A stretch of DNA of 64,000 nt from JAJKJG01 sp036389455 (GCA_036389455.1 DASVPW010000119.1:1-64000); one strand, 5' to 3'. Shown: positions 45,380-53,444, numbered from the stretch's first letter. Notes: generated by a model not told the origin, from the letters alone. Program-made: numbers and translations.

Positions 45380-47164
45380 GTGCCGAAAATCATTCTGTCG
45401 TATCGGCGAGCCGACAGCGCTGGCGTGAGCGGCCGGATCTTCGACAAGTTGGTCCAGCATTACGGACCCGATGACGTTTTCATCGATATCGACAGCATCC
45501 CGTTTGGAATCGACTTTCGCGATCACATCAAGGCTGTTCTCGACGACAGCGACGCTCTCCTCGCCGTGATGGGACCGCGTTGGTTGGAAGAGCTCGAGCG
45601 CCGGAAGACGAGCGGAGACCTGGACCACGTTGAAGTCGAGATAGGAACGGCGCTCCGAAGGAATGTTCCTGTGGTCCCAATCCTAGTTGATGGGACGCAG
45701 ATGCCGCCTAGCGACAAGCTTCCGGAGAGCTTGCAGACGCTCGCCTACCGGAACGCAGCAGAGGTCAGCTCAGGGCGCGACTTCCACCCGCATATGGAGC
45801 GCCTCATCCGATCGATGGACCGAGTGTTCGCTGCGGCGCAGGCTGCAGGTCCGAAACCGATCGAGCCTATCGTCGAAAGCCCGCAAGCGCCCCCGATATC
45901 GACGAACGTCGCCGTTCAGGAGCCGCCGCTTCCCGACGGGGGATCGGCGGCTCACGTCGTGTCGCCGCCGCCGACCGTTCCGCCCACATCGACCGGGCCT
46001 GAGGCCCGGAGTCAGCCCACCACCGACCATGCTCTTCGCTACGTCCGCTCGAGCGAGATCGCTGCCGCGCCGCCGCCCAGCATGGTGCACGGCCCCCTCG
46101 CCTGGATCCGCGCCAACCTCTTCTCCGGGCCCCTCAACACGATCCTGACGCTTCTCGCGATCTTCCTCCTCTACGTGTTCCTGCCGCCGGTGGTGAGATT
46201 CTTCATCACCGACGCGGTCTGGACCGGCGCGGACCGGGACGTGTGCCGGCCGGAGGTCGTGAAAGGCCCCGTCGGGGCTTGCTGGGCCTTCGTCTTCGAC
46301 AAGATCAACTACTTCGTCTACGGCTCCTATCCGGCGCGCCTGCGCTGGCGCGTCGACATCTTCTTCGCGCTGCTCGCGGTCGGCGTCGGCTGGATGTTGT
46401 GGCTCGACGCGCCGAAGCGCGTCTGGGGCGCGATCTACTTCTTCGTCGTCTTTCCGATCCTCGCGTACCTGCTCCTCGCCGGCGCGGACTGGCTCAGGCT
46501 CGAGACCGTCCCGACCTCGCTCTGGGGCGGCATCCTCGTCACCATCGTGGTCTCGGCGGTCGGCATCGTGTTCTCGCTGCCGTTCGGCATCCTGCTCGCG
46601 CTCGGACGGCGCTCGAAGCTGCCGATCGTGCGGGTATTCTCGGTGATCTTCATCGAGTTCGTGCGCGGCGTGCCGCTCATCACCGTGCTGTTCATGGCGA
46701 ACACGATGCTGCCGCTGTTCCTGCCGGAAGGCGTGTCGGTCGACCGGCTCATGCGCCCTCTCGTCGGCGTCGCGATCTTCGCCTCCGCCTACATGGCCGA
46801 AGTGGTGCGCGGCGGCCTGCAGGCGATGCCGAAGGGCCAGTACGAGGGGGCGATGTCGCTCGGCCTCAACTACTGGCAGATGATGGTGTTCATCATCCTG
46901 CCGCAGGCGTTACGCATCGTGATCCCGGGCATCGTCAACACCTTCATCGGCCTGTTCAAGGACACGACCCTCGTCGCGATCGTCGGCATTTTCGACCTGA
47001 TCCGCACGATCGAGGCGTCGCGCGTCGACCCGACCTGGGCGGCGCCGACCGTTAATACGAGCGGCTACGCCTTCGCCGGCATCTTCTACTTCATCTGCTG
47101 CTTCGGCATGTCGCGCTACTCGCTCGCGGTGGAGCGCCGGCTTGCCGCCGGACAACGACGGTGA
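45380..47164 (+). CDS. aapM: TIR domain fused to general L-amino acid permease AapM
   Basis: A 594-residue chimera in one uninterrupted frame, starting at GTG 45380. Residues 1-150 are a complete TIR domain: IILSYRRADSAG (4-15), DDVFIDIDSIPFG (31-43), MGPRWLEEL (64-72), VEVEIGTAL (84-92) with E87 at the likely NADase glutamate, and VPVVPILVDG (96-105). Residues 155-215 are a proline-rich linker. From about 216 (DHALRYVRSSEIAAAPPP) the protein is AapM, with the usual membrane segments and coupling motif EGAMSLGLNYWQ (489-500). The N-terminus of such permeases is cytosolic, so the TIR would face NAD. The TIR part uses codons (GTT, ATT, GGA, CTA) rare in neighbouring genes. AapM function should be kept, since all permease motifs are intact. 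Confidence 0.9.
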   Translation: MPKIILSYRRADSAGVSGRIFDKLVQHYGPDDVFIDIDSIPFGIDFRDHIKAVLDDSDALLAVMGPRWLEELERRKTSGDLDHVEVEIGTALRRNVPVVPILVDGTQMPPSDKLPESLQTLAYRNAAEVSSGRDFHPHMERLIRSMDRVFAAAQAAGPKPIEPIVESPQAPPISTNVAVQEPPLPDGGSAAHVVSPPPTVPPTSTGPEARSQPTTDHALRYVRSSEIAAAPPPSMVHGPLAWIRANLFSGPLNTILTLLAIFLLYVFLPPVVRFFITDAVWTGADRDVCRPEVVKGPVGACWAFVFDKINYFVYGSYPARLRWRVDIFFALLAVGVGWMLWLDAPKRVWGAIYFFVVFPILAYLLLAGADWLRLETVPTSLWGGILVTIVVSAVGIVFSLPFGILLALGRRSKLPIVRVFSVIFIEFVRGVPLITVLFMANTMLPLFLPEGVSVDRLMRPLVGVAIFASAYMAEVVRGGLQAMPKGQYEGAMSLGLNYWQMMVFIILPQALRIVIPGIVNTFIGLFKDTTLVAIVGIFDLIRTIEASRVDPTWAAPTVNTSGYAFAGIFYFICCFGMSRYSLAVERRLAAGQRR

Positions 47165-47169
47165 TTCCC

Positions 47170-47964
47170 ATGGCCACGGCAACGGCTCCTTCCAAGACTT
47201 CGGCGCGGGCGGCCATGAACGACCCGACGGCCCAGCCCGCCGTCCAGATGCTCGGCGTGCACAAGTGGTACGGCGAGTTCCACGTGCTGCGGGACATCAA
47301 CCTGCATGTGCGCCGCGGCGAGCGCATCGTCATCTGCGGGCCCTCGGGCTCCGGCAAGTCGACGATGATCCGCTGCATCAACCGCCTGGAGGAGCATCAG
47401 CAGGGCCGCATCATCGTCGACGGGACGGAGCTCACGAACGATCTCAAGAAGATCGACGAGATCCGCCGCGAGGTCGGCATGGTATTCCAGCACTTCAACC
47501 TGTTCCCGCACCTCACCATCCTCGAGAACTGCACGCTCGCCCCGATCTGGGTGAAGAAGATGCCGAAGAAGGAGGCCGAGGAGGTCGCGATGAAGTACTT
47601 GAAGCGCGTCAAGATCCCGGAGCAGGCGAACAAGTACCCGGGCCAGCTCTCGGGCGGCCAGCAGCAGCGCGTCGCGATCGCGCGCTCCTTGTGCATGAAC
47701 CCTAAGATCATGCTGTTCGACGAGCCGACCTCGGCCCTCGACCCCGAGATGGTGAAGGAGGTGCTCGACACCATGGTGACCCTCGCCGAGGAGGGCATGA
47801 CCATGCTGTGCGTGACCCACGAGATGGGCTTCGCCCGCCAAGTCGCCGACCGCGTGATCTTCATGGACTACGGCCAGATCGTCGAGATGAACACGCCGGA
47901 CGAGTTCTTCAGGAACCCGCAGCACGAGCGCACCAAGCTGTTCCTGAGCCAGATTTTGCACTGA
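47170..47964 (+). CDS. aapP: general L-amino acid ABC transporter ATP-binding protein
   Basis: A 264-residue ATPase. Walker A GPSGSGKST is at residues 57-65, then the Q-loop FQHFNLFPHLT, signature LSGGQQQRV and Walker B LFDEPTSALD. KWYGEFHVLRDINL near 32-45 is typical of the AapP/BztD/GlnQ group. I chose ATG 47170; an in-frame GTG at 47161 overlaps the aapM stop as GTGA and is an equally possible coupled start, and an ATG at 47215 would remove an N-terminal low-complexity stretch. It energises uptake by AapJQM. Confidence 0.95.
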   Translation: MATATAPSKTSARAAMNDPTAQPAVQMLGVHKWYGEFHVLRDINLHVRRGERIVICGPSGSGKSTMIRCINRLEEHQQGRIIVDGTELTNDLKKIDEIRREVGMVFQHFNLFPHLTILENCTLAPIWVKKMPKKEAEEVAMKYLKRVKIPEQANKYPGQLSGGQQQRVAIARSLCMNPKIMLFDEPTSALDPEMVKEVLDTMVTLAEEGMTMLCVTHEMGFARQVADRVIFMDYGQIVEMNTPDEFFRNPQHERTKLFLSQILH

Positions 47965-48010
47965 GCGAGGTGTCATCCTCGGTTGGAGCGCGAAGCGCGA
48001 CCCGAAGATC

Positions 48011-49294
48011 TCAGGGGGATGAGGCGCCTTCTGCGGGCCGAGGTGGCCGGGTTGATCCTCTGATCGAGACCGACGGCGGCCATGACGGGCTGCTTCCTTC
48101 AGCCGCCTCCCGCACGCTCCTCGCGAACACGACGAGAAGCGCCGCCGGCATGGCTCCAGGCACGGACACGCTCATCATCAGGGCGGGGCTGAGCCAGACG
48201 AGGAGATGCAAGGGCCCGGGCGCCTCGTCGGGCCGCCGCCCGCACAGCTTCCACACGAGGATGGCGGCAAGGGCCGTCAGGTCGTAGTTGAAGGCGTAAG
48301 GAGTCACGAGCGGAACGGCGGCGGCGACGACGAAGGCGCGCCGCTTCGGGTCCGCGGTGCGCCGCACCGCCCACGCAGTCGCGGCGAACACCGGCGCGGC
48401 GACTGCCGCCTGCACGACCCACGCCGCCGCGGACGAAAGCCCAAGGCCCCGCGCCCCCGCGAACACGGACGGCATCATCAGGGTGTAGAAGCCGCGCCAC
48501 TTCTCCAGGAGCGCGAGCTGGTAGGCGCTCGTGGCGCCGAGGTATTCGCGCCAGGGCTCGAAGCCGAAGACCGTGACCGAGGCGGCGACGAGGGCAAGCG
48601 CCGTCGCGGCGGCGGCCGCGATCGTCCGCCATGCTCCGAGCGCAAGGAGCGCGAAGGGCAGGACGAGGCCGAGCTGGGGCTTCACCGTGAGGAGCCCGAA
48701 CAGGATGCCGGCGAGCACCGGCCGGCGGTCGAGGCAAAGGACGCCGCCGAGGAGGAGCGCCGCGGTCAAAAAGCCGTTCTGGCCGCCGACCGCGTTCATG
48801 AGGCAGGCAGGTGCGAGCGCGAGCGCGACGAGCGCGTAAGGCCGGCGGCCCGGCTCGACCCGGGACAGGACCACCGCTGCGAAGGCGGCGAAGAGGCCCA
48901 CGGTCCACAGCGCGAGCGCCCAGAAGTAGGGAAGCTGCGACAGCGGCCGGAACAGCAGCAGCGCAAAGGGCGGGTAGCTCCAGTTGTGGAAGGGCAGGGG
49001 CGCTCCGAACAGCTCGCCGATCGCCCTCGCGTAGCCGTCGAGGTCGAAGAGCGTCGCGAGTCGCCCCGAGAACGCGAGTTGCGGCGCGGCCCAGGCGTTG
49101 ATGAAGTCCCGCCCGATCGGGTGGCCGGTGACGTCGAGCCCGCCGTCCGCCGGCCAATAGAAGCGCGCGAGGAGCGGCCAGAACACCAGGAGCGCCGCGG
49201 CCGGGAACAGGACGCGGGGCTCCGAAAGGGCGGTCAGGATCGCCGCCGGGCGAGGAGTCGGATAGGAGCGGGACTGCGGTTCTGCGAAGGCCAT
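48011..49294 (-). CDS. GT87/DUF2029-family membrane glycosyltransferase-like protein
   Basis: A 427-residue protein with about ten transmembrane segments. DFINAWAAPQLAFSG near 63-77, the acidic segment LFDLDGYARA, and FHNWSYPPFALLLFRPLSQLP near 101-121 match the DUF2029 (GT87) family, whose members include polyprenyl-phosphate-mannose-dependent mannosyltransferases. The long soluble C-terminus after residue 395 is rich in proline and serine and partly lies over a repeat-like sequence. It is convergent with aapP. The acceptor is unknown. Confidence 0.85.
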   Translation of the reverse strand: MAFAEPQSRSYPTPRPAAILTALSEPRVLFPAAALLVFWPLLARFYWPADGGLDVTGHPIGRDFINAWAAPQLAFSGRLATLFDLDGYARAIGELFGAPLPFHNWSYPPFALLLFRPLSQLPYFWALALWTVGLFAAFAAVVLSRVEPGRRPYALVALALAPACLMNAVGGQNGFLTAALLLGGVLCLDRRPVLAGILFGLLTVKPQLGLVLPFALLALGAWRTIAAAAATALALVAASVTVFGFEPWREYLGATSAYQLALLEKWRGFYTLMMPSVFAGARGLGLSSAAAWVVQAAVAAPVFAATAWAVRRTADPKRRAFVVAAAVPLVTPYAFNYDLTALAAILVWKLCGRRPDEAPGPLHLLVWLSPALMMSVSVPGAMPAALLVVFARSVREAAEGSSPSWPPSVSIRGSTRPPRPAEGASSP

Positions 49295-49339
49295 GCGCCG
49301 GATGCTACCCGGGCGGGCTTAACGTGCCGTAGCCCAGGA

Positions 49340-50203
49340 CTACTTCGCCTTAAGCGCGTCCGCCGGGCCGGTTGCCACGGGCACGTCCGCGCGCGCCCCC
49401 CATTCGGCCCAGGAGCCGTCGTAGAGGCCCTTCGCCGGGCGGCCGATGGTCTCGAGGGCGAGCGACATGATCGCAGCGGAAACGCCGGAGCCGCAGGTCG
49501 TGATGACCGGGCGATCGAGGTCGACGCCGGCCTTCTCCAAGGCCGCGCGCAGCGCATCCGGGGATTTGAGCCGGCCGTCCGCGACCACCTCGGAGGAGGG
49601 CAGGTTGAGGGCGCCCGGCATGTGGCCGGAGCGCAGTCCCGGCCGCGGCTCCGGCGCCTCGCCGCGGAAGCGCTCGGCCGGGCGCATGTCGAGGACCTGG
49701 GCCGCCCCGCTTGCGAGCGCCCGGCGCACGTCGGAAAGATCGGCGACGGCGGAATGGTCGAGCCGGGCCGTGAAGTGCCGGCGCGCCCGCGGCTTCCCGG
49801 GGCCTTCCTCGACCGGCCGCCCTTCCGCCTTCCAGGCCGGGAACCCGCCGTTGAGGATCGACACATCCCGGGCCCCGAAGACCTTGAAGGTCCACCATAC
49901 CCGGGGCGCGGAGAAGAGGCCCGCGCCGTCGTAGACCACGATCTTCTGCCCGTCGCCGATGCCGAGGCCGCGCATCGCCGAAGCGAAGGCTTCGGGCGAG
50001 GGCAGCATGTGGGGGAGGGAGGACGACGTGTCCTTGACCGTATCGATGTCGAACCGCACCGCGCCCGGGATGTGGCCCTGGAGGTACTCGGCGTCCGGGT
50101 CGCGGTTCATGGCCGGCAGGTACCAGGACCCGTCGACGACCACGACGTCGGGGGCCTCAAGGCGCTCGGCGAGCCATTCGGTCGAGACGAAGGGGTTCGG
50201 CAT
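49340..50203 (-). CDS. sseA: 3-mercaptopyruvate sulfurtransferase
   Basis: A 287-residue protein with two rhodanese domains. The inactive N-terminal one carries HIPGAVRFDID (44-54); the catalytic one has C237 in the loop CGSGVS, the pattern of mercaptopyruvate-preferring enzymes rather than thiosulfate rhodanese. It transfers sulfur from 3-mercaptopyruvate to thiol acceptors or cyanide. The start at 50203 gives the standard MPNPFVSTEWLAERL opening. A palindromic repeat lies just upstream. Confidence 0.93.
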   Translation of the reverse strand: MPNPFVSTEWLAERLEAPDVVVVDGSWYLPAMNRDPDAEYLQGHIPGAVRFDIDTVKDTSSSLPHMLPSPEAFASAMRGLGIGDGQKIVVYDGAGLFSAPRVWWTFKVFGARDVSILNGGFPAWKAEGRPVEEGPGKPRARRHFTARLDHSAVADLSDVRRALASGAAQVLDMRPAERFRGEAPEPRPGLRSGHMPGALNLPSSEVVADGRLKSPDALRAALEKAGVDLDRPVITTCGSGVSAAIMSLALETIGRPAKGLYDGSWAEWGARADVPVATGPADALKAK

Positions 50204-50224
50204 GATGTTCTTCCGTTTCCTCTT

Positions 50225-50319
50225 CGTCATGCCCGGGCTTGGCCAGGGCATCCACGACTTTACACGCCAAGGTGCGGGGCAAAGGCGTGGATGGCCGGGC
50301 CAAGCCCGGCCCATGACGG
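50225..50319. repeat. 95-bp imperfect palindromic element
   Basis: Ends CGTCATG (50225-50231) and CATGACG (50313-50319) pair, and inside are GCCCGGGCTTGGCC opposite GGCCGGGCCAAGCCCGGC, and GCATCCACGACTTTACACGCC opposite a related GGCGTGGAT. It shares its core with the palindrome at 37721. Confidence 0.7.
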
Positions 50320-50331
50320 CGTTACGTTTCC

Positions 50332-51045
50332 TCAGGCGAGCGCGATCCGCACGCGGCGGTTCTGCTTGCCCTTCTTCTCGATGTCGGTCACGGCGACGCG
50401 GCCGATCTCCCCTGTGGAGCGCACGTGCGTCCCACCGCAGGGCTGGAGATCGATGCCCTCGATCTCGACGAGGCGCACGCGGCCGGTGCCGCGCGGCGGC
50501 TTCACCGCCATGGTCTTGACGAGGGCGGGGTTGGCGTCGAGCTCCTCGTCGGTGATCCAGCGCTCGGCGACGGGCGCGTCGCGGGCTACGAGGGCGTTGA
50601 GCTTCTCGGTCAGCTCGGCTTTGTCGAGGCCGGCCTCGGGGATGTCGAAGTCGAGCCGCCCGTCGCCGTCGCCGATCGCGCCGCCGGTGACGGGGTAGGG
50701 CAGCACGACGCTCAGGAGATGCAGCGCCGTGTGCACCCGCATGCGCTTGTAGCGACGCTCCCAGTCGAGGGCGGCCGTGACCGTCTCGCCGGGCGCTGCG
50801 TGCCAGTCCTTATCGGCGAGGACGTGGAGGATGGTTGTTCGATCCGGCGCATAGACGGTGTTGGCGACCGCGACCGGGGCTTGGCCGTTGCGTGCGAGCG
50901 TCCCGACGTCACCCGGCTGCCCGCCGCCTTGGGGGTAGAAGACGGTGCGGTCGAGGACGATCCCTTCCGGCGTCGCGGCGAGGACCGTCGCCGCGCAGTC
51001 GCGGGCGTAGGGATTGTCGCGGAAGAGCAGTTCTGTCGAAGCCAT
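50332..51045 (-). CDS. alanyl-tRNA editing protein AlaX
   Basis: A 237-residue free-standing editing domain related to the C-terminal part of AlaRS. The zinc and catalytic ligands H105 and H109 (HTALH) and C203 and H207 (CGGTH) are present, and FYPQGGGQPGD at 37-47 is the AlaX-type loop. It hydrolyses Ser-tRNA-Ala or Gly-tRNA-Ala and so lowers mistranslation. It lies 129 bases downstream of the next sulfurtransferase start on the same strand. Confidence 0.93.
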   Translation of the reverse strand: MASTELLFRDNPYARDCAATVLAATPEGIVLDRTVFYPQGGGQPGDVGTLARNGQAPVAVANTVYAPDRTTILHVLADKDWHAAPGETVTAALDWERRYKRMRVHTALHLLSVVLPYPVTGGAIGDGDGRLDFDIPEAGLDKAELTEKLNALVARDAPVAERWITDEELDANPALVKTMAVKPPRGTGRVRLVEIEGIDLQPCGGTHVRSTGEIGRVAVTDIEKKGKQNRRVRIALA

Positions 51046-51110
51046 GGCAGCCGAGTCCGAAACGGGGGCCGGACCCTATGCGCGCCCCGCGCCGTAAGGC
51101 AACCCCGCCG

Positions 51111-51146
51111 AAAAGGAAGGGCCGGACGCTGCGCGCCCGGCCCTTC
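51111..51146 (-). terminator. terminator of tRNA-Asn
   Basis: On the minus strand, downstream of tRNA-Asn, 10-bp arms (51116-51125 with 51137-51146) pair perfectly and are followed by CTTTT. A good rho-independent terminator seven bases after the tRNA end. Confidence 0.8.
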
Positions 51147-51152
51147 GAAAAC

Positions 51153-51227
51153 TGGCTCCGCGGGTAGGATTCGAACCTACGACCAGCCGGTTAACAGCCG
51201 GCTGCTCTACCACTGAGCTACCGCGGA
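51153..51227 (-). tRNA. tRNA-Asn (GTT)
   Basis: A 75-base cloverleaf on the minus strand: acceptor TCCGCGG pairs with CCGCGGA, D arm GCTCAGTGGTAGAGC, anticodon arm GCCGG-CTGTTAA-CCGGC with GTT, T arm GTAGGTTCGAATCCTAC, and encoded CCA. Confidence 0.97.
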
Positions 51228-51317
51228 TCGTGGGGCACGCCATATAGCAATCGCGGGTACGGACGCAAGGGCGCAGGCCCCGGCCGCGCTTGCCGCGACG
51301 GCCACGCTCGAGCCTGT

Positions 51318-51449
51318 TCAGAAGTACCAGCGCCGGGCGGCGAAGACCACCAGCACGGTGCAGAGGATCCCGATCACGCCGAGGAGGCGCCGCGTCAGGA
51401 GCTGCTGGCGGTGCTTCTCGACGAGGTCCTCCCGGCCCCGCTCAGCCAC
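51318..51449 (-). CDS. small single-pass membrane protein
   Basis: A 43-residue reading frame starting at GTG 51449, which overlaps the end of the next upstream gene by eight bases. The first half is charged (VAERGREDLVEKHRQQLL) and the second half is one hydrophobic helix (LLGVIGILCTVLVVFAA) ending RRWYF. The overlap, the clean helix and the basic flank support a real gene, but it is short and unrecognised. Confidence 0.5.
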   Translation of the reverse strand: MAERGREDLVEKHRQQLLTRRLLGVIGILCTVLVVFAARRWYF

Positions 51450-51654
51450 GGGCCTCGACCTCGCCGGCGGCGGTGAGCTGGTGCTCCCGCACCATCCGCT
51501 CGTGCTGCTCGTGGACGCCCTTGATCCGGTACTGCAGCACCCCGTCGACGCCGGAAGGGACGCGCTGGACGACCTGGTAGACGCCCCCGGCGCGGGTCAT
51601 GCCGTCGGGCTGGAGACGAACGAGCTGACCGACGCGGAACTTGTGGCCGGGCAT
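51442..51654 (-). CDS. small conserved-type hypothetical protein
   Basis: A 70-residue protein with a strong AAGGAG ribosome-binding site before the ATG at 51654. The sequence MPGHKFRVGQLVRLQPDGMT with the following GGVYQVVQRVP and LQYRIKGVHEQHERMVREHQL looks like a small SH3-like beta-barrel; I know similar short proteins in Hyphomicrobiales but no function. It overlaps the 43-residue membrane protein gene downstream. Confidence 0.78.
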   Translation of the reverse strand: MPGHKFRVGQLVRLQPDGMTRAGGVYQVVQRVPSGVDGVLQYRIKGVHEQHERMVREHQLTAAGEVEARG

Positions 51655-51733
51655 GGCGCTCTCCTTGATGGTCTCGAAGGGCGAAGGAGCGGCCCTTGCG
51701 GACGGCTCCTCCGGATCCGCCGGGCGACGCGGC

Positions 51734-51943
51734 CTACTCGGCCTGCAGGTTGCCGGCCGACTGCTTGCCGGTGCGCTGGTCGGTCTGGATGTCGAAGGAG
51801 ACCTTCTGGCCGTCACGCAGGCTGCGGATGCCGGCGCGCTCGAGCGCGGTCGCGTGGACGAACACGTCCTTGCCGCCCGAATCCGGCGCGATGAAGCCGT
51901 AGCCCTTCTGGTCGTTGTACCACTTCACGGTGCCCGTATTCAT
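51734..51943 (-). CDS. cspA: cold-shock protein
   Basis: A 69-residue single cold-shock domain. RNP1 KGYGFI is at 13-18 and RNP2 VFVH at 27-30; the GTVKWYNDQ start is typical of the alphaproteobacterial CspA type. It binds single-stranded nucleic acids and melts mRNA structure. About 200 bases of possible long 5' leader, usual for csp genes, lie upstream (51944-52220), where I see no other gene. Confidence 0.95.
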   Translation of the reverse strand: MNTGTVKWYNDQKGYGFIAPDSGGKDVFVHATALERAGIRSLRDGQKVSFDIQTDQRTGKQSAGNLQAE

Positions 51944-52220
51944 GGGAATTTCCTTTTCGCGTGGCGTTTCTGCAAATTGCCGGGCACGCGGAAGCGCAAC
52001 CCGTCCGGCCGTATCGATGTCTGGATAGATAGTCTGAACGTGCGCCCGCGGTGGCGAGGCGGAGCGGCCCAGTCGTCCGGCCCAAATGTCGATGCCGGGG
52101 CAGTCTAGGCCGGATCGGGTGCGGGCACAACCTCGGGGCGGCTCCGGCCAGCCGGGCGCGGTTGAATTCGCAGGCCGGCTCTGCGATAGAGGGCGCGTCG
52201 CAAAGCGGCCCCGCGCGGAC

Positions 52221-52294
52221 GGCCTCGTGGCGGAGTGGTTACGCAGAGGACTGCAAATCCTTGCACCCCGGTTCGATTCCGGGCGAGGCCTCCA
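52221..52294 (+). tRNA. tRNA-Cys (GCA)
   Basis: A 74-base cloverleaf: GGCCTCG pairs with CGAGGCC, anticodon loop CTGCAAA with GCA at 52253-52255, T arm CCCGGTTCGATTCCGGG, CCA encoded. The minus-strand hydrolase gene ends inside it. Confidence 0.96.
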
Positions 52295-53297
52295 TCCCCT
52301 CAAACATGTCGTCACCTGTCTCAGAACGCGCCGCGATTCGCTCGGCGGCGCGGGCGATCTCGTCGTGGGCGGCGTAGTGCAGCATGTGGCCGACGCCCGG
52401 CACGAGGGTCAGATCGGCGCCCTCGATGCGGTCCGCGAGGCGCACGGATTGGCGCCCGGGCGTGACGATGCGGTCGCCCGTGCCGGAGAGAATCGCGACT
52501 GGCAGGTCGAGCTCGCGGTAGCGCTTCGCGAGGGCCGCGGCGCCCGGCACCATGAAGGCGCTGTCCTCGGCGCTCGCGCGCAATTGCCAGGGCCGCAGCG
52601 CCAGATCGAGCGGGAAGCGTGCCGAGAAGCGGCGCGGGACGGGCAGGGGCTCGAAGCACTTAGCAATGATCCGCGGCGCGAGCATCCGCGCCATGAGCGG
52701 CGACACCGTGTAGCGCATCGCGTCGCCGACGACGGGAATCGCCGGTGGCGCGAAGGCCCAGACGTCGAGGCGCTTCGTCGGAAAATAGTAGCCCGAGAGC
52801 AGGACGAGGCCACGCACCGCTTGCGGGTGGTCGAGGGCAAGCGCGAGCGCCGCCATCGTCCCCCAGGAATGGCCGAGGACGATCGGCCGCTTGATGCCGA
52901 GCCGACGCAGGGTTTTCCAGATGAGGTCCGCCTGCGCGGAGGCGGTCCACAGGCGCGTGCGTGGGCGTCCGGTGTCGCCGTAGCCCGGGCGGTCGATGGC
53001 GATCACCCGCCACTCGTGGCGCAGGCGGTCGACGAGCCCCGAAATAACCCAGTCCTGCACCATCGTGCCGTTGCCGTTGAGGAGCACGAGGGGAGGGCCC
53101 TCGCCCATCATGTGCACGTGGACCGGGATGCCGTCGACTTCGATGATGCGCCCGACCGGCGGATTGCGCCCCTCCGCCCGCTTCGCCCGCGTGTAGATGA
53201 CAGCGGCCGTCGCCGCCGCGGCGCCGGCCGCGAGGAGGGCGGCGGTGCCCGCAAGGGAGCGGCGCGTCCGGGCCGCAGGCATGGGATGTCGGGTCAT
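52239..53297 (-). CDS. alpha/beta-fold hydrolase
   Basis: A 352-residue protein. An N-terminal hydrophobic segment (residues 14-34) anchors or exports it. The nucleophile S144 is in GHSWGT, the oxyanion region NGNGTMVQDW is near 75, and the late histidine is in GVGHMLHY. It is a generic esterase/hydrolase with no clear substrate. Its reading frame runs on into the antisense strand of tRNA-Cys: the last 17 or so residues (starting near EASPGIEPG) and the stop are made from tRNA sequence, so the functional protein probably ends earlier. Confidence 0.85.
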   Translation of the reverse strand: MTRHPMPAARTRRSLAGTAALLAAGAAAATAAVIYTRAKRAEGRNPPVGRIIEVDGIPVHVHMMGEGPPLVLLNGNGTMVQDWVISGLVDRLRHEWRVIAIDRPGYGDTGRPRTRLWTASAQADLIWKTLRRLGIKRPIVLGHSWGTMAALALALDHPQAVRGLVLLSGYYFPTKRLDVWAFAPPAIPVVGDAMRYTVSPLMARMLAPRIIAKCFEPLPVPRRFSARFPLDLALRPWQLRASAEDSAFMVPGAAALAKRYRELDLPVAILSGTGDRIVTPGRQSVRLADRIEGADLTLVPGVGHMLHYAAHDEIARAAERIAARSETGDDMFEGMEASPGIEPGCKDLQSSA

Positions 53298-53444
53298 GAA
53301 ACGGTCCGCCTTTCGTGGAATGGGAGTGAACTCGGGTGCAAAGCCGAGGTTCCGTCCTCCGCGGCATGGCCCGCCTTGCGTTTTCCCGGTCGATCCACCA
53401 CAAGGCCGGAAAAGCCGTCCCCGAAGGCTTCGAGAGGCTTTCCG

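Noticed and set aside
45380..46081. Idea that TIR and AapM are two separate genes
   Set aside because: There is no stop codon between them in this frame and no good ribosome-binding site with a start near 46019; an internal start at 46082 cannot be excluded but the sequence reads as one gene.
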